This document shows, piece after piece, positions 34,060-43,355 of a stretch of DNA of 64,000 nucleotides. Numbering within the stretch: position 1 is the stretch's first letter; every line of letters starts with the position of its first letter. The notes under the pieces were generated by a model, which saw only the letters and a list, made by a program, of their open reading frames with translations, made no database searches and had not been told where the DNA came from. Both the position numbers and the translations under genes were made by a program. The stretch is from Chloroflexi bacterium UBA4736 (lineage in GTDB: Bacteria; Chloroflexota; Dormibacteria; Dormibacterales; Dormibacteraceae), in the NCBI GenBank assembly GCA_002404015.1, contig DHIW01000010.1, positions 1 through 64,000 on the forward strand, in the 5' to 3' direction.

Positions 34060-34836
34060 ATGGCGGATCTCAGGGTCGAGCGCGACGGCCCGGTCGTCGT
34101 GATCACGGTCGACCGCCCCAAGGCCCGCAACGCGCTGGCGGCCGGAACCATCGAGGAGCTGGACGCCGCCCTCGGCGAGCTGGCCCGCAGCGACGCCTCG
34201 GTGGCGGTCCTGACCGGAGCCGGCGATCGCGCCTTCATCTCGGGCGGCGACCTGAAGGAGCTGGAGGGCCAGCGCGGCAAAGAGTTCGCGGCCGCGATGG
34301 CGGCCGGTATGCGGCGCACGCTCGATCGCATCGCGGAGCTTCCGATCCCCGTCATCGCGGCCGTGAACGGGGCCGCGCTGGGAGGTGGCGCTGAGACCGC
34401 CATCGCATGCGACTTCCGGATCGCGGTGAACGACGCCCGCATCGGGTTCACCCAGGTCCTGCTGGGGCTGATGCCGGCCTGGGGTGGCATCGAGCGGCTG
34501 GCCGAGTCGACCGGCCGCAGCCGGGCGCTCTACCTCCTGCTCACAGGGACCGTGCTGAGCGGACGGGAGGCGGCGGCGTGGGGCCTGGTGGAGGAGTCCG
34601 TCCCCCGCCCCGACTTCGAGAGCCGCTGGCGAGCGCTGGCCGCCCAGGTGGCGCGGGCGCCGCGGCCGGCGCTGGCGGGGATCAAGGCCGCGATGCAGGC
34701 GGCCCACCCTGGCAGCCGGCCCGACCTGGCGGGGCCGGCGGTTGCCGACTTCGCCAGGGTCTGGGCGGACGAGGCCCACTGGCGGATGGCCGCGGATCTG
34801 GAACGGGCCCGGCGCGCGGGCCCGGAGCGCGCTTAA
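34060..34836 (+). CDS. enoyl-CoA hydratase/isomerase family protein
   Basis: 258 residues, crotonase fold. The oxyanion hole loops are AFISGGDLKEL and NGAALGGGAETAIACD, where the usual ECH has AGADI and GGG. The catalytic Glu positions near TQVLLGLMPAWGG are partly changed, so hydratase, isomerase or hydrolase activity cannot be chosen. A Shine-Dalgarno (GAGGAAGG) precedes the ATG by about 3 nt. It lies 9 bp before the livK-like gene, though a shared pathway (branched-chain catabolism) is only a guess. Confidence 0.82.
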   Translation: MADLRVERDGPVVVITVDRPKARNALAAGTIEELDAALGELARSDASVAVLTGAGDRAFISGGDLKELEGQRGKEFAAAMAAGMRRTLDRIAELPIPVIAAVNGAALGGGAETAIACDFRIAVNDARIGFTQVLLGLMPAWGGIERLAESTGRSRALYLLLTGTVLSGREAAAWGLVEESVPRPDFESRWRALAAQVARAPRPALAGIKAAMQAAHPGSRPDLAGPAVADFARVWADEAHWRMAADLERARRAGPERA

Positions 34837-34845
34837 ATAGCGAGC

Positions 34846-36084
34846 ATGGGCGGAAAGAAAACGTTAACTGCGATCCTCAGCCTGTTCGGCACGGTTGCCC
34901 TGGCCTGCGGCGGGACCAACAGCGGCGGCGGCACCACGACCGGCGCCGACATCATCCTCGGCACCCCGCTGTCGATCACGGGGGCCCAGTCCAACGAGGG
35001 CAACCTGACCAAGCAGGGATACGACATGTGGCTCAGCTGGATCAACCAGCAGGGAGGCATCTCCGTCAAAGGGGTCAAGCACAAGGTCCAGATCAAGTAC
35101 GAGGACGACGCCAGCAACGCCAACCAGAGCGCCGTCCTGATGCAGAAGCTGATCTCAGAGGAGAACGCCCAGTTCATCCTGGGTCCCTACGGCTCGGCCG
35201 CGACGGCGACCGACGCAGTGGTGGCCGAGAAGGCCGGCATCCCGATGGTGGAGGCCAACGGCGCCGCCCAGGCGATCTTCAACAAGGGCTACAAGTACAC
35301 GTTCGGCGTGCTCTCGCCGGCCAACAAGTACCTGTCCGGGGTGATCGACATGGCCACCACGCTGAACCCCAAGCCGACCACCGTCGCCATGCTCTCGGCC
35401 GACGACAACTTCTCCCTCGAGGTCGCCCAGTCGATCGTCGACTACGCGCCCACCAAGGGTATGCAGATCGTCTTCAACCAGAAGTACCCCAACGGCTCGA
35501 CCGACGTCAGCGGCCTGGTCGCCCAGGCCAAGGCCAAGAGCCCGGACATCGTCTTCAACTCCGGCCACCTGGCGGAGGCGATCGCCATCAACAAGGCGGC
35601 CAAGGACCTGAAGCTCGACGCCAAGATCTTCGCCTACTCGGTCGGCCCCTCGACGCCCCAGTTCATCACGTCGCTAGGCAAGGACGCCAACTACGTCTAC
35701 GACGGCTCACAGTGGACGCCGCAGGTCAAGTACAAGCCCAGCTTCTACCTCTCGGAGGCGGACTACGTGGCGGCTTACAAGAAGCAGTTCAACACCCCGG
35801 ACGACCCCGACTACCACGTGGCCGAGTCGACGGCGGCCTGCCTCGCGCTGCAGAAGGCGATCGAAAACGCGGGCAGCCTGAAACCGGACAAGGTCCGGGA
35901 CGCCCTCGCCACCCTGGACGTGATGACGTTCTTCGGGCAGATCAAGTTCGACAGCCGCGGCATCAACACCTTCAAGCCGATGGTCGTGGAACAGATCCAG
36001 GACGGCAAGCATCACACGGTGTTCCCGGCGGACGTCGCCGACATCAAACCCCAGTACCCAACACCCGGCTGGGCTACGCGATAA
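34846..36084 (+). CDS. livK: branched-chain amino acid ABC transporter substrate-binding lipoprotein
   Basis: 412 residues. LTAILSLFGTVALAC is a lipoprotein signal with Cys21, followed by a Gly/Thr-rich linker and the type I periplasmic-binding fold (LGTPLSITGAQSNEGNLTKQG, then FILGPYGSAAT and YHVAESTAACLALQKAI). It captures leucine-like or other amino acids or amides for the LivHMGF transporter next door. The specificity is not readable. It is followed by a 209-bp gap holding a structured element before livH. Confidence 0.88.
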   Translation: MGGKKTLTAILSLFGTVALACGGTNSGGGTTTGADIILGTPLSITGAQSNEGNLTKQGYDMWLSWINQQGGISVKGVKHKVQIKYEDDASNANQSAVLMQKLISEENAQFILGPYGSAATATDAVVAEKAGIPMVEANGAAQAIFNKGYKYTFGVLSPANKYLSGVIDMATTLNPKPTTVAMLSADDNFSLEVAQSIVDYAPTKGMQIVFNQKYPNGSTDVSGLVAQAKAKSPDIVFNSGHLAEAIAINKAAKDLKLDAKIFAYSVGPSTPQFITSLGKDANYVYDGSQWTPQVKYKPSFYLSEADYVAAYKKQFNTPDDPDYHVAESTAACLALQKAIENAGSLKPDKVRDALATLDVMTFFGQIKFDSRGINTFKPMVVEQIQDGKHHTVFPADVADIKPQYPTPGWATR

Positions 36085-36086
36085 AA

Positions 36087-36208
36087 CGACTGGGGAAGAA
36101 CCTCGCGGTGCCTCCCCAGAACCCTTCCTCCCTGGCAGGACTTAGTAGGCTGGTGCGCGTCCTGTATTCGGGACTCAAACAGCCTGGCGGAGCCAGGCCT
36201 TCCTGCCA
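36087..36208 (+). repeat. structured intergenic element, copy B
   Basis: It starts a few bases after the livK stop. The first hairpin is CTGGGGA (36090-36096) with TCCCCAG (36113-36119) and an inner ACC-TCGC-GGT. A wider stem TGGCAGGA (36133-36140)/TCCTGCCA (36201-36208) encloses GCCTGGC-GGA-GCCAGGC (36182-36198) and a GTCC/GGAC hairpin. Blocks such as AACCT-GCGGT, GCGCG-CCTG-ATT, ACTCA and the last hairpin match copy A at 23964-24084. The first hairpin may attenuate readthrough from livK into livHMGF. The remaining stretch to 36293 shows no further gene. Confidence 0.6.
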
Positions 36209-36293
36209 CGTCTTTCCGGGTTAAGTTGAGGAGGCCCGTGACCAGCTCAAACGGCCTCGCGGAGTCGGGTCCAGCGAAGAGGTCTGGCTGCTG

Positions 36294-37163
36294 ATGCAGC
36301 TCCTCCTACAGCAGATCGTGCTCGGCCTGTTGCTCGGTGGGGTCTATGTCGCGGTGGCGATCGGGTTCAGCCTGGTCTGGGGCATCCTCAACATCGTCAA
36401 CCTGGCCCACGGCGCGCTCGTCGTGGTCGGCGCGTACACCACCTGGTGGCTGTTCACGACGCTGCACGTCGACCCCTTCCTTTCCCTGCCCATGGACGCG
36501 CTCTTCCTCTTCGTGATCGGCTACGCGCTGCAGCGCGGGCTCATCAACCGCGTCATCCGCGCACCACTCTTCTTCACGCTGCTGCTGACGTTCGGCGTGA
36601 ACCTGGTCGTCATCAATCTCGTGCTCCTGGTCTTCAAGTCCGATTTCCGATCCGTCACGCCGTCGTACGCCGGCCAGAGCCTGGACCTGGGCGGCGTGCT
36701 GGTCCCCTACGTCCGGCTGGCGGCTCTCGTGATCGCCCTGGTCCTGGCGGGCTTGATCGCGCTGCTGCTGAACCGGACGCGCACCGGCTTCGCGATACAG
36801 GCCATCGGCGCCGACCGGGACGCGGCCCAGCTGGTCGGCATCGACCTGCGCCACGTCTACGCCCTGACCTTCGGGGTGGGCGCGGCCTGCGCGGGTGTGG
36901 CAGGAGGTCTTCTGAGCGTCATGCAGGCGATCAACCCAACGGCCGGCGAGCCGTACACGCTGCAGGCGTTCGTGGTCGTCATCCTGGGTGGTCTGGGCCG
37001 CGTCAGCGCGACCATCGCGGGCGGCCTCGTGTTCGGGCTGATCGAGGTGCTCGGCCAGTCGGAGCACGGACTGGGCGCCGGCTACGCCAACGCGATCGCG
37101 TTCGCGGTCCTCGTCATCGTGCTGGTGGTCCGCCCGCAGGGCCTGTTCGGCCGCCTGCGGTAG
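36294..37163 (+). CDS. livH: branched-chain amino acid ABC permease LivH
   Basis: 289 residues, about eight membrane helices. The N-terminus LVWGILNIVNLAHGALVVVG and the EAA-like loop region are those of LivH permeases. It forms the membrane channel with LivM. The gap from livK is long but the rest of the operon is tight, so this gene may have its own translation control. Confidence 0.9.
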   Translation: MQLLLQQIVLGLLLGGVYVAVAIGFSLVWGILNIVNLAHGALVVVGAYTTWWLFTTLHVDPFLSLPMDALFLFVIGYALQRGLINRVIRAPLFFTLLLTFGVNLVVINLVLLVFKSDFRSVTPSYAGQSLDLGGVLVPYVRLAALVIALVLAGLIALLLNRTRTGFAIQAIGADRDAAQLVGIDLRHVYALTFGVGAACAGVAGGLLSVMQAINPTAGEPYTLQAFVVVILGGLGRVSATIAGGLVFGLIEVLGQSEHGLGAGYANAIAFAVLVIVLVVRPQGLFGRLR

Positions 37164-37206
37164 TGTCAACGCAGCCCGGCCGCCGATTTCTCGGGGACCG
37201 CGGCTG

Positions 37207-38256
37207 ATGTCGAACGCCGCCTTCTCGACCCAGCCCACCCAGGCCGGCCGCCGCCTCCGCCGGCTCCTGCTGATCGTGTTTGCGATCGCCGTCGCCGCGG
37301 TCCTGATCGCGCCCCTCACGCTGACCGACCAGGCCGACTCCATGGGCCTGCCGGTTCTGGTCAACAAGTCCCAGGTCAGGATCCTGACGATCGTGGCCAT
37401 GTTCATCGTCATGGCCGAGTCCTGGAACCTGATCGGCGGCCTCACCGGTTACGCGGCCTTCGGCAACGTCGCCTTCTTCGGCCTGGGCGCGTACACCTGC
37501 GCCGTCCTGGTCGACCCCCACAAGGCCAACCTGCCCTTCCCCGTCGCGCTGGCGCTCTGCTGGATCGTGCCGGCGGTCTTCGCAGCGCTGATCGGCCTTC
37601 CGCTGCTCCGGCTCCGGGGCCACTACTTCGCGATCGCCACGCTGGGGACCTCGGTGGCGGTTGGCGAGATCGTCAAGAACCAGGAGTGGCTGGGTGGCTC
37701 GACCGGCCTCTTCCCGCCCATCTTCCACAGCGCGGACCTGCTCTTCCTCTACCTCATGGTCGCGGCCGCCGGGCTGACCGTCCTCGTCAACTGGTTCGTG
37801 CTCCGGTCGCGCTTTGGCTACGGGCTGATCGCCATCCGCGAGAACGAGGACGCCGCTGCGGTCCTGGGCGTCAACACGACGGCGTACAAGGTCGCCGCGT
37901 TCACCCTGGCGGCCGCCCTCACTGGCGTGGCGGGCGGCATCTTCGCCCAGTGGAACAGCTTCATAAGCCAGGACAACGTGTTCCCCATCGACTACAACAT
38001 CCAGATGATCCTGATGGCCGTGATCGGCGGCGCCGGGACACTTTTCGGGCCGGTCGCCGGCGCCATCGTGCTCGAGTTCCTGATCCAGTCGCTGGCCGGC
38101 CACGGCACGGTCGCGATCTATGCCCAGATCGCGTTGGGGGTGCTCCTGGCCGTCACCGTCATCTTCGTGCCGCGGGGCGTGGTGGACTTCTTCGGAGGCT
38201 CCAGCAAGCTCTCCCTGCGCTTCTTCCGCCGCTCCCTGCGCGAAACCAGTGTCTGA
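37207..38256 (+). CDS. livM: branched-chain amino acid ABC permease LivM
   Basis: 349 residues with about ten membrane helices. GLTGYAAFGNVAFFGLGAY, then LRLRGHYFAIATLG and the ATPase-contact loop (AIRENEDAAAVLGVN) are the LivM signature. It lies 43 bp after livH. Its stop overlaps the GTG of livG. Confidence 0.9.
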   Translation: MSNAAFSTQPTQAGRRLRRLLLIVFAIAVAAVLIAPLTLTDQADSMGLPVLVNKSQVRILTIVAMFIVMAESWNLIGGLTGYAAFGNVAFFGLGAYTCAVLVDPHKANLPFPVALALCWIVPAVFAALIGLPLLRLRGHYFAIATLGTSVAVGEIVKNQEWLGGSTGLFPPIFHSADLLFLYLMVAAAGLTVLVNWFVLRSRFGYGLIAIRENEDAAAVLGVNTTAYKVAAFTLAAALTGVAGGIFAQWNSFISQDNVFPIDYNIQMILMAVIGGAGTLFGPVAGAIVLEFLIQSLAGHGTVAIYAQIALGVLLAVTVIFVPRGVVDFFGGSSKLSLRFFRRSLRETSV

Positions 38257-39025
38257 GGCGGCGCCCCTGCTCGCCCTGCGGGGGGTGACCAAGCGCTTCG
38301 GGGGCGTGAACGCGCTTACGAACGTCAGCTTCCACGTCGCGGAGGGCGAGATCCTTGGGATCATCGGACCCAACGGCGCGGGCAAGACGACGCTGCTCAA
38401 CTGCGTCAGCGGCGTCTACAAGCTGGACGCCGGCAGCATCCAGCTCCGCGACCGCCGCATCAACGGAATGGCTCCCCACCACATCGCCGGACTGGGCATC
38501 GGCCGCACCTTCCAGGTCGTGAAGCCCTTCCAGTCGATGACGGTCCGGGAGAACTGCGCCGTCGGCGCGCTCTTCGGCAGCCGGGAGGCGCACATGGCGC
38601 CCAAGGCGGCGTTCGCCGCGGCCGACGAGATCCTCGAGCTCGTCGGCCTGGCCCCCAAGGCCCGCCTGCCGGTGGGCAGCCTCACCATCCCCGACCGCAA
38701 GCGGCTGGAGGTGGCGCGCGCCCTGGCGACGAAGCCGCGGCTCCTGCTCCTGGACGAGGTGATGGCGGGCTTGAATCCGGTCGAGGTTGACGAGGCGCTG
38801 GAGATGATCCGGACCGTCCACGGAAACGGCGTGACGATCGTCCTGATCGAGCACGTCATGCGCGTCGTGGTGGGCGTGTGCAACCGGGTCGTGGTGCTCC
38901 ATTTCGGCGAGGTGCTCGCGGAGGGCGAGCCGGGCACGGTGCTGCATGACTCCCGCGTCATCGAGGCCTACCTGGGTGAGAAGTACGCGCAGCGGCAGGC
39001 CCGCGCGGAGAAGCGCGATGACTGA
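38249..39025 (+). CDS. livG: branched-chain amino acid ABC ATPase LivG
   Basis: 258 residues. Walker A GPNGAGKTT, Walker B LLLLDEVMAGL and the switch histidine (LIEHVM) are present. The ABC signature, usually LSGGQ, reads LTIPDRKRLEVARAL, a variant known in part of the LivG family. GTG 38249 overlaps the livM stop; the upstream frame is livM shadow. Together with LivF it energises uptake. Confidence 0.88.
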   Translation: MSEAAPLLALRGVTKRFGGVNALTNVSFHVAEGEILGIIGPNGAGKTTLLNCVSGVYKLDAGSIQLRDRRINGMAPHHIAGLGIGRTFQVVKPFQSMTVRENCAVGALFGSREAHMAPKAAFAAADEILELVGLAPKARLPVGSLTIPDRKRLEVARALATKPRLLLLDEVMAGLNPVEVDEALEMIRTVHGNGVTIVLIEHVMRVVVGVCNRVVVLHFGEVLAEGEPGTVLHDSRVIEAYLGEKYAQRQARAEKRDD

Positions 39026-39740
39026 GGCCCGACGGGAGCTGCTCAAGGTGCGCGGGCTGAGCGCCGGCTACGGTGCGGGACCGGTGCTCTTCGGCGTGGA
39101 CCTGGACTTCCTGGCCGGCGAGCTGGTAGCGCTGATCGGCGCCAACGGCGCGGGCAAGTCGACACTCCTGGGGGTCCTGAGCGGGCTCCTGAAGCCGCTC
39201 GCGGGCAGCGTGGTCTTCGACGGCCGCGACATCACGGGGCACCGGCCGGAGGCGATCGTCAAGGCTGGGCTGGTGCACGTGCCGCAGGGACGACGTCTGT
39301 TCGGAACGATGAGCGTCGAGAAGAACTTCCGGCTGGGCGCCTACCTGCGGCGCGACAGCGAGGTGGCCGCTGACATCCAACGCGTGGCCGGCTACTTCCC
39401 GGCGCTGGCCGACAAGCTCGCTCGCGACGCCGGCACTCTGTCCGGCGGTGAGCAGCAGATGGTCGCCATCGGACGCGGGCTGATGGGCCGGCCGAAGCTG
39501 CTGATGATCGACGAACCGTCACTGGGGCTGGCGCCCAAGGTGGTCGAGCGGGTCGTGGACGTGGCGCGGGAGATCAACCGCGACGGCACCTCGATCCTAC
39601 TGGTGGAGCAGGACGTCCTGGTCGCCCTGGAGGCCGCCGATCGCGGCTATGTGATGGAGAACGGCCGGATAGCGCTGAGCGGCAAGGCCTCCGACCTGGA
39701 GCAGGACCCGGCCATCAGGAAAGCCTACCTCGGCGTCTAG
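39018..39740 (+). CDS. livF: branched-chain amino acid ABC ATPase LivF
   Basis: 240 residues. Walker A is GANGAGKST, the signature is a canonical LSGGEQQM, and Walker B is LLMIDEPSLGLAP. The end of strand 5 reads LLVEQDV. ATG 39018 overlaps the livG stop by 8 nt, completing the livKHMGF unit. A GC hairpin follows the stop. Confidence 0.92.
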   Translation: MTEARRELLKVRGLSAGYGAGPVLFGVDLDFLAGELVALIGANGAGKSTLLGVLSGLLKPLAGSVVFDGRDITGHRPEAIVKAGLVHVPQGRRLFGTMSVEKNFRLGAYLRRDSEVAADIQRVAGYFPALADKLARDAGTLSGGEQQMVAIGRGLMGRPKLLMIDEPSLGLAPKVVERVVDVAREINRDGTSILLVEQDVLVALEAADRGYVMENGRIALSGKASDLEQDPAIRKAYLGV

Positions 39741-39741
39741 C

Positions 39742-40952
39742 CAGCAGCCGCCCCGCCTGGGGCGGGATTTCAACCTGCTCTGGGGCGCCTCCACGGTCTC
39801 GCTGTTCGGAGACGCCGTCACCATGCTGGCGCTGCCGTTGGCGGCGGCCCCGACGCTGAAGGCCAACGCATTGCAGATGGGCCTCCTGACGACCGTCGGC
39901 ATGCTGCCCCACCTGTTCCTGTATCTGTTCGCGGGAGCCTGGGTGGACCGCGGCCGGCGGCGCCCCTTCACGATCTCGGCCGACCTGGGTCGGGCCACCC
40001 TGATCGGCGCCATCCCGCTGCTGGCGGTGCTGCACCTCTTACGCATGGAGTGGCTTCATGCGATCGCCTTCGCGGGCCGGCGTGCTGAAGGTATTCTTCG
40101 ACCTGGCCTACGCCGCCCGGGTGCAGTCGCTCGTGGAGCCGGCCTTTTTTGCGGCGGCCAACAGCCGGCTCTCCTTGAGCCGCTCCGTTTCGTTCGTCGC
40201 CGGGCCGGGCGTGGCCGGCGTGCTGGTCCAGCTGATCGGGCCTCCCCTGGCCCTGCTTGCCGATGCGGCGTCCTTCGCGGCCTCAGCGGCCCTGGTCGCC
40301 ACCATGCGGGCGCCGGAGCCGGAGTCCGGCCACACCCGCAGCGGGCTTTCGCGGGAGATCCGCGAGGGCATCAGCTTCACGATCGCGCAGCCGGTGCTGC
40401 GGCCCTTCTACCTGTGGACGACCGCGATGAACTTCTTCAACTACGTCTACAGCGCGATCTACCTGCTCTACCTCGTGCGCGCCCTCCACCTGCCCCCAGC
40501 GCTCATCGGAATCCCACTCGGCGTGGCGGGAGTGGGAGCGGTCCTGGGCAGCCTTCTCGCGACGCCGGTGGCCCGCCGGCTGGGGATCGGGCGGGCCTGC
40601 ATGCTGGGAGAGATCATGTTCACGGCCGGCTACCTGGCGGTGCCCCTGGTCTCCAGCACGCCCCAGGTCGAGGTCGCTTTCATCAGCGCCGGCGCGCTGG
40701 TCACCGGCGTCGGGCTGATGCTCCTGGATACCAACTCCAGCACGATTTTCCAGTCGCTGGTGCCGACCGCCCTCATGGGCCGGGCGCAGGCGGCCACCCG
40801 CCAGGTCAACTGGGGCATCCGGCCGCTGGGCGCGCTGGCCGGGCCAGTCCGTCGGCCTGCACCTGGCCATCTGGATCGGGGTGCTAGGCGCGCTGGCCGC
40901 CAGCGTGGCGCTGATCTTCACGCGCGTGCGCACCTACGACGTCAGGGTGTAG
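39742..40952 (+). pseudogene. MFS transporter, two frameshifts
   Basis: The major facilitator pattern runs across three frames: DFNLLWGASTVSLFGDAV and later helices up to AIAF near 40080; GVLKVFFDLAYAARVQSLVE through NWGIRPLGALAG to about 40848; then QSVGLHLAIWIGVLGALAAS to the stop at 40952. One surplus base each in a G run and a C run restores the frame. It is either an assembly error or a decayed gene. No standard start is seen before the first helix. Substrate unknown. Confidence 0.7.
39748..39765 (+). terminator. GC hairpin after the liv operon
   Basis: CCGCCCC (39748-39754) pairs perfectly with GGGGCGG (39759-39765) over GCCT, 8 nt after the livF stop, followed by GATTTC with only a short T-run. 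It may terminate the liv transcript, but it lies within the probable 5' coding part of the broken MFS gene. Confidence 0.4.
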
Positions 40953-40959
40953 ACAAGGC

Positions 40960-41958
40960 GTGGTGACCCACCCGCTGCGGAGATTCCGCCTGCCCGGCCT
41001 TCTGCTGGCCGTGGTCCTGGTGGTCGGAACGGGCGGCTACGTGCTGATCGGCGGCTGGACGCTGCTCGACGCCTTCTACATGACCATCATCACGATCAGC
41101 ACCGTCGGTTTCACCGAGGTGCACCCGCTCGCGCCGGCCGGCAAGCTCTTCACGTCGGCCCTGATCGTGGGTGGGGTGGGTACCATGCTCTACGGCTTCG
41201 GCGTGTTCGCCGAGATGCTGAGCGAGGGCCGGCTTGGCGAGTACAGGAGGCAGAGGAACATGGCACGCCAGGTCTCGGCGCTCCGCGAGCACTTCATCAT
41301 CTGCGGCTACGGGCGCATCGGCACCCAGATCGTGACTGAGTTCGAGCACGCGAGGGCCAGCTACATCGTGATCGACAACAATCCCGAGGCACTGCGCCGG
41401 CTCAGCCACGAGGACCGCCTGTTCATCGAGGGCGACGCGGCCTCGGAGGAGGTGCTCAAGGAGGCCGGGATCGAGCGGGCCCGCGGCCTCGTGTGCGCCG
41501 TCGACGCCGACGAGCGGGCGGTGTACATAAGCCTGGCGGCCCGGGCCCTGAACCCTGACCTCTACATCCTGGCGAGGGCCGGCCAGCCGGAGTCCATCCG
41601 CCGGCTGGAGCTGGCCGGAGCCAACCGGGTCATCTCGCCCTACCGGATGGCGGGACACCAGCTGGCCGAGCTTGCGCTGCGCCCGGCACTCCTCGACGTC
41701 ACCAGCGCTCTCCACCATGGAGATGGCGACGTGGGTGTCGAGGAGTTGCTCGTGAGCGCGACGTGCGGCCAGGTCGGGAAAACGCTGGCCGGCTCCGGCC
41801 TGCAGGAGCCGGCGGTGGCCCGCCTGCTGGCGCTGCGCCGGCGCAGCGGGGACCTGCACGTGAACCCGGGCGGTGAGATGGTCCTCGAGGAGGGCGACCT
41901 GATCATCGCCATCGGCTCCCAGCAGCAGCTGGAGGCGACGGCGGCGCTCCTGCAGTGA
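40960..41958 (+). CDS. potassium channel with TrkA-type RCK domains
   Basis: 332 residues. One membrane helix, a pore loop with TVGFTE (48-53) in place of TVGYGD, and a second helix make a two-TM ion channel. A TrkA-N Rossmann domain follows with GYGRIG at ~116-121 and an acidic ligand site, then a TrkA-C domain at the end. It resembles MthK-type K+ channels gated by nucleotides or Ca2+. The altered filter may change selectivity. The stop overlaps the GTG of the CDF gene. Confidence 0.85.
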   Translation: MVTHPLRRFRLPGLLLAVVLVVGTGGYVLIGGWTLLDAFYMTIITISTVGFTEVHPLAPAGKLFTSALIVGGVGTMLYGFGVFAEMLSEGRLGEYRRQRNMARQVSALREHFIICGYGRIGTQIVTEFEHARASYIVIDNNPEALRRLSHEDRLFIEGDAASEEVLKEAGIERARGLVCAVDADERAVYISLAARALNPDLYILARAGQPESIRRLELAGANRVISPYRMAGHQLAELALRPALLDVTSALHHGDGDVGVEELLVSATCGQVGKTLAGSGLQEPAVARLLALRRRSGDLHVNPGGEMVLEEGDLIIAIGSQQQLEATAALLQ

Positions 41959-43349
41959 CTATCGCGCCAGTGGCTGACGAACGCTTGAGCTCGCGCCCCC
42001 AGCTGGTCGTGCTGGTCTCGCTGGGTGTGGACTGCATCCTGGTCGTCGCCAAGCTGATCGCCGGCCTGCTCACGGGCAGCCTCGGCCTGCTCAGCGAGGC
42101 GGCCCACTCAGCCCTGGACCTGGTGGCTTCCCTCTTCACGGTGCTGGCGATCCGGACGGCCCGCAAGCCGGCGGACCACGATCACCCGTACGGGCACCGG
42201 CGGGCCGAGAACCTGGCCGCGTTCGGCCAGGGCATCGTGCTCCTGCTCACCGCCATCGGCATCAGCTACGAGGCGATCCGGCGCCTCCTGGGCGCCCCCT
42301 CGGACGTGAACCCGGCCTGGTACGCGCTGGCCTTGATGGTGATCACGATGGGGATCGAGGTCGTCCGAACCCTGGTCCTGAGCGCTGTCGGGCGCGCCAC
42401 CAGGAACGAGGCGCTGAAGGCGGCCGCGGCCAACCGGCTGGCCGACATCTTCACATCGGCCGGTGTGCTGGCCGGGCTGATCGGGGTCCGGGCCGGTTTC
42501 CAGTGGGCGGACGCGGTGGCCGCGCTGCTGGTCGCGGTCCTGATCTTCCGGGCGGCCGCGCTGCTCTCCTGGCGCTCAGCCGACATCCTGATGGACCGGG
42601 CCCCGACCGGCGTCGAGGACGACCTACGGCGCACGATCTCCGGCGTCGAGGGCGTGCGTGAGGTGCGCGAAGTACGGGTTCGCGGGTCGGGCTCCAACCT
42701 GCTGGGAGACGCCCGCGTCTCCGCTCCCCGTATGCTCTCGGTCGAGGCCTCTCAGGCGCTCCGCGAGGAGGTCCGCGAAGCGGTCGCCGAGGCCCATCCC
42801 GAGGTCGAGCTGGCGCTCGTCATTGAGGCCGACGCCCAGGCCGCCAACCTGGTCGAGCGAGTGCACGCCGCGGCGGCCCGGCACGGCGGCGTCTCCGACC
42901 TGCACAACGTGACCGTCGAGAAGGAGGATGACGGCAGCCTCCACCTCTCGATGCACGCCAAGCTGCCCGGCCAGATCAGCCTGGAGCAGGCGACTCGGAC
43001 CAGCGTCGAGCTGGAGCGCGTGGTGCGGGAGGAGCTGCCCGAGGTCTCCCGCGTCGACGTCCACCTGGAGCCGCTGGAGCCGGACTGGGTCCATGGCGAG
43101 GAGGTGACGATGCAGCGGGCCGACCTGGCGGCCCGCGTCCGGCGGGTCGTGGAGAGGCACCCCGAGGTGACCGCCTGCCGGGATGTGGAGCTCAGCTCGC
43201 GCGGCGACCGGATCGTCGGCCACGTGGTCGCCCAGATGCGGGCCGACGTCACGCTTGAACACGCGCACGCGGTGGAGACGGAGCTGGAAGACCGGATCCT
43301 GGCCGAGGTGCCGGACGTCTACGAGGTCGTGGCTCGGGTAACGACCTGA
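41955..43349 (+). CDS. cation diffusion facilitator with long C-terminal domain array
   Basis: 464 residues, about 150 longer than a usual CDF. The N-terminal six-helix part has E48/H51/D55 (LLSEAAHSALDL) and the fifth-helix site ADIFTSAG. After ~215 the soluble part contains the normal dimerisation domain and then two further alpha-beta units of similar pattern (DLHNVTVEKEDDGSLHLSMH with a following ELERVV helix; DVELSSRGDRIVGHVV with ETELEDRIL). Zn2+, Fe2+ or Mn2+ are possible. It is coupled to the K+ channel gene by GTGA. Confidence 0.8.
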   Translation: MTIAPVADERLSSRPQLVVLVSLGVDCILVVAKLIAGLLTGSLGLLSEAAHSALDLVASLFTVLAIRTARKPADHDHPYGHRRAENLAAFGQGIVLLLTAIGISYEAIRRLLGAPSDVNPAWYALALMVITMGIEVVRTLVLSAVGRATRNEALKAAAANRLADIFTSAGVLAGLIGVRAGFQWADAVAALLVAVLIFRAAALLSWRSADILMDRAPTGVEDDLRRTISGVEGVREVREVRVRGSGSNLLGDARVSAPRMLSVEASQALREEVREAVAEAHPEVELALVIEADAQAANLVERVHAAAARHGGVSDLHNVTVEKEDDGSLHLSMHAKLPGQISLEQATRTSVELERVVREELPEVSRVDVHLEPLEPDWVHGEEVTMQRADLAARVRRVVERHPEVTACRDVELSSRGDRIVGHVVAQMRADVTLEHAHAVETELEDRILAEVPDVYEVVARVTT

Positions 43350-43355
43350 AAGGAT

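Noticed and set aside
36133..36208. A tRNA-like cloverleaf (76 nt between TGGCAGGA and TCCTGCCA)
   Set aside because: The length fits but there is no T-loop, D-loop GG pair or anticodon stem at the right positions on either strand; the homologous copy A also lacks them.
38249..39025. LivG as inactive because the ABC signature is missing
   Set aside because: LTIPDRKRLEVARAL-type signatures are known among functional LivG proteins; other motifs are intact.
39742..40952. Two separate small transporter genes
   Set aside because: The pieces join into a single MFS topology by removing one base at each of two G/C runs.
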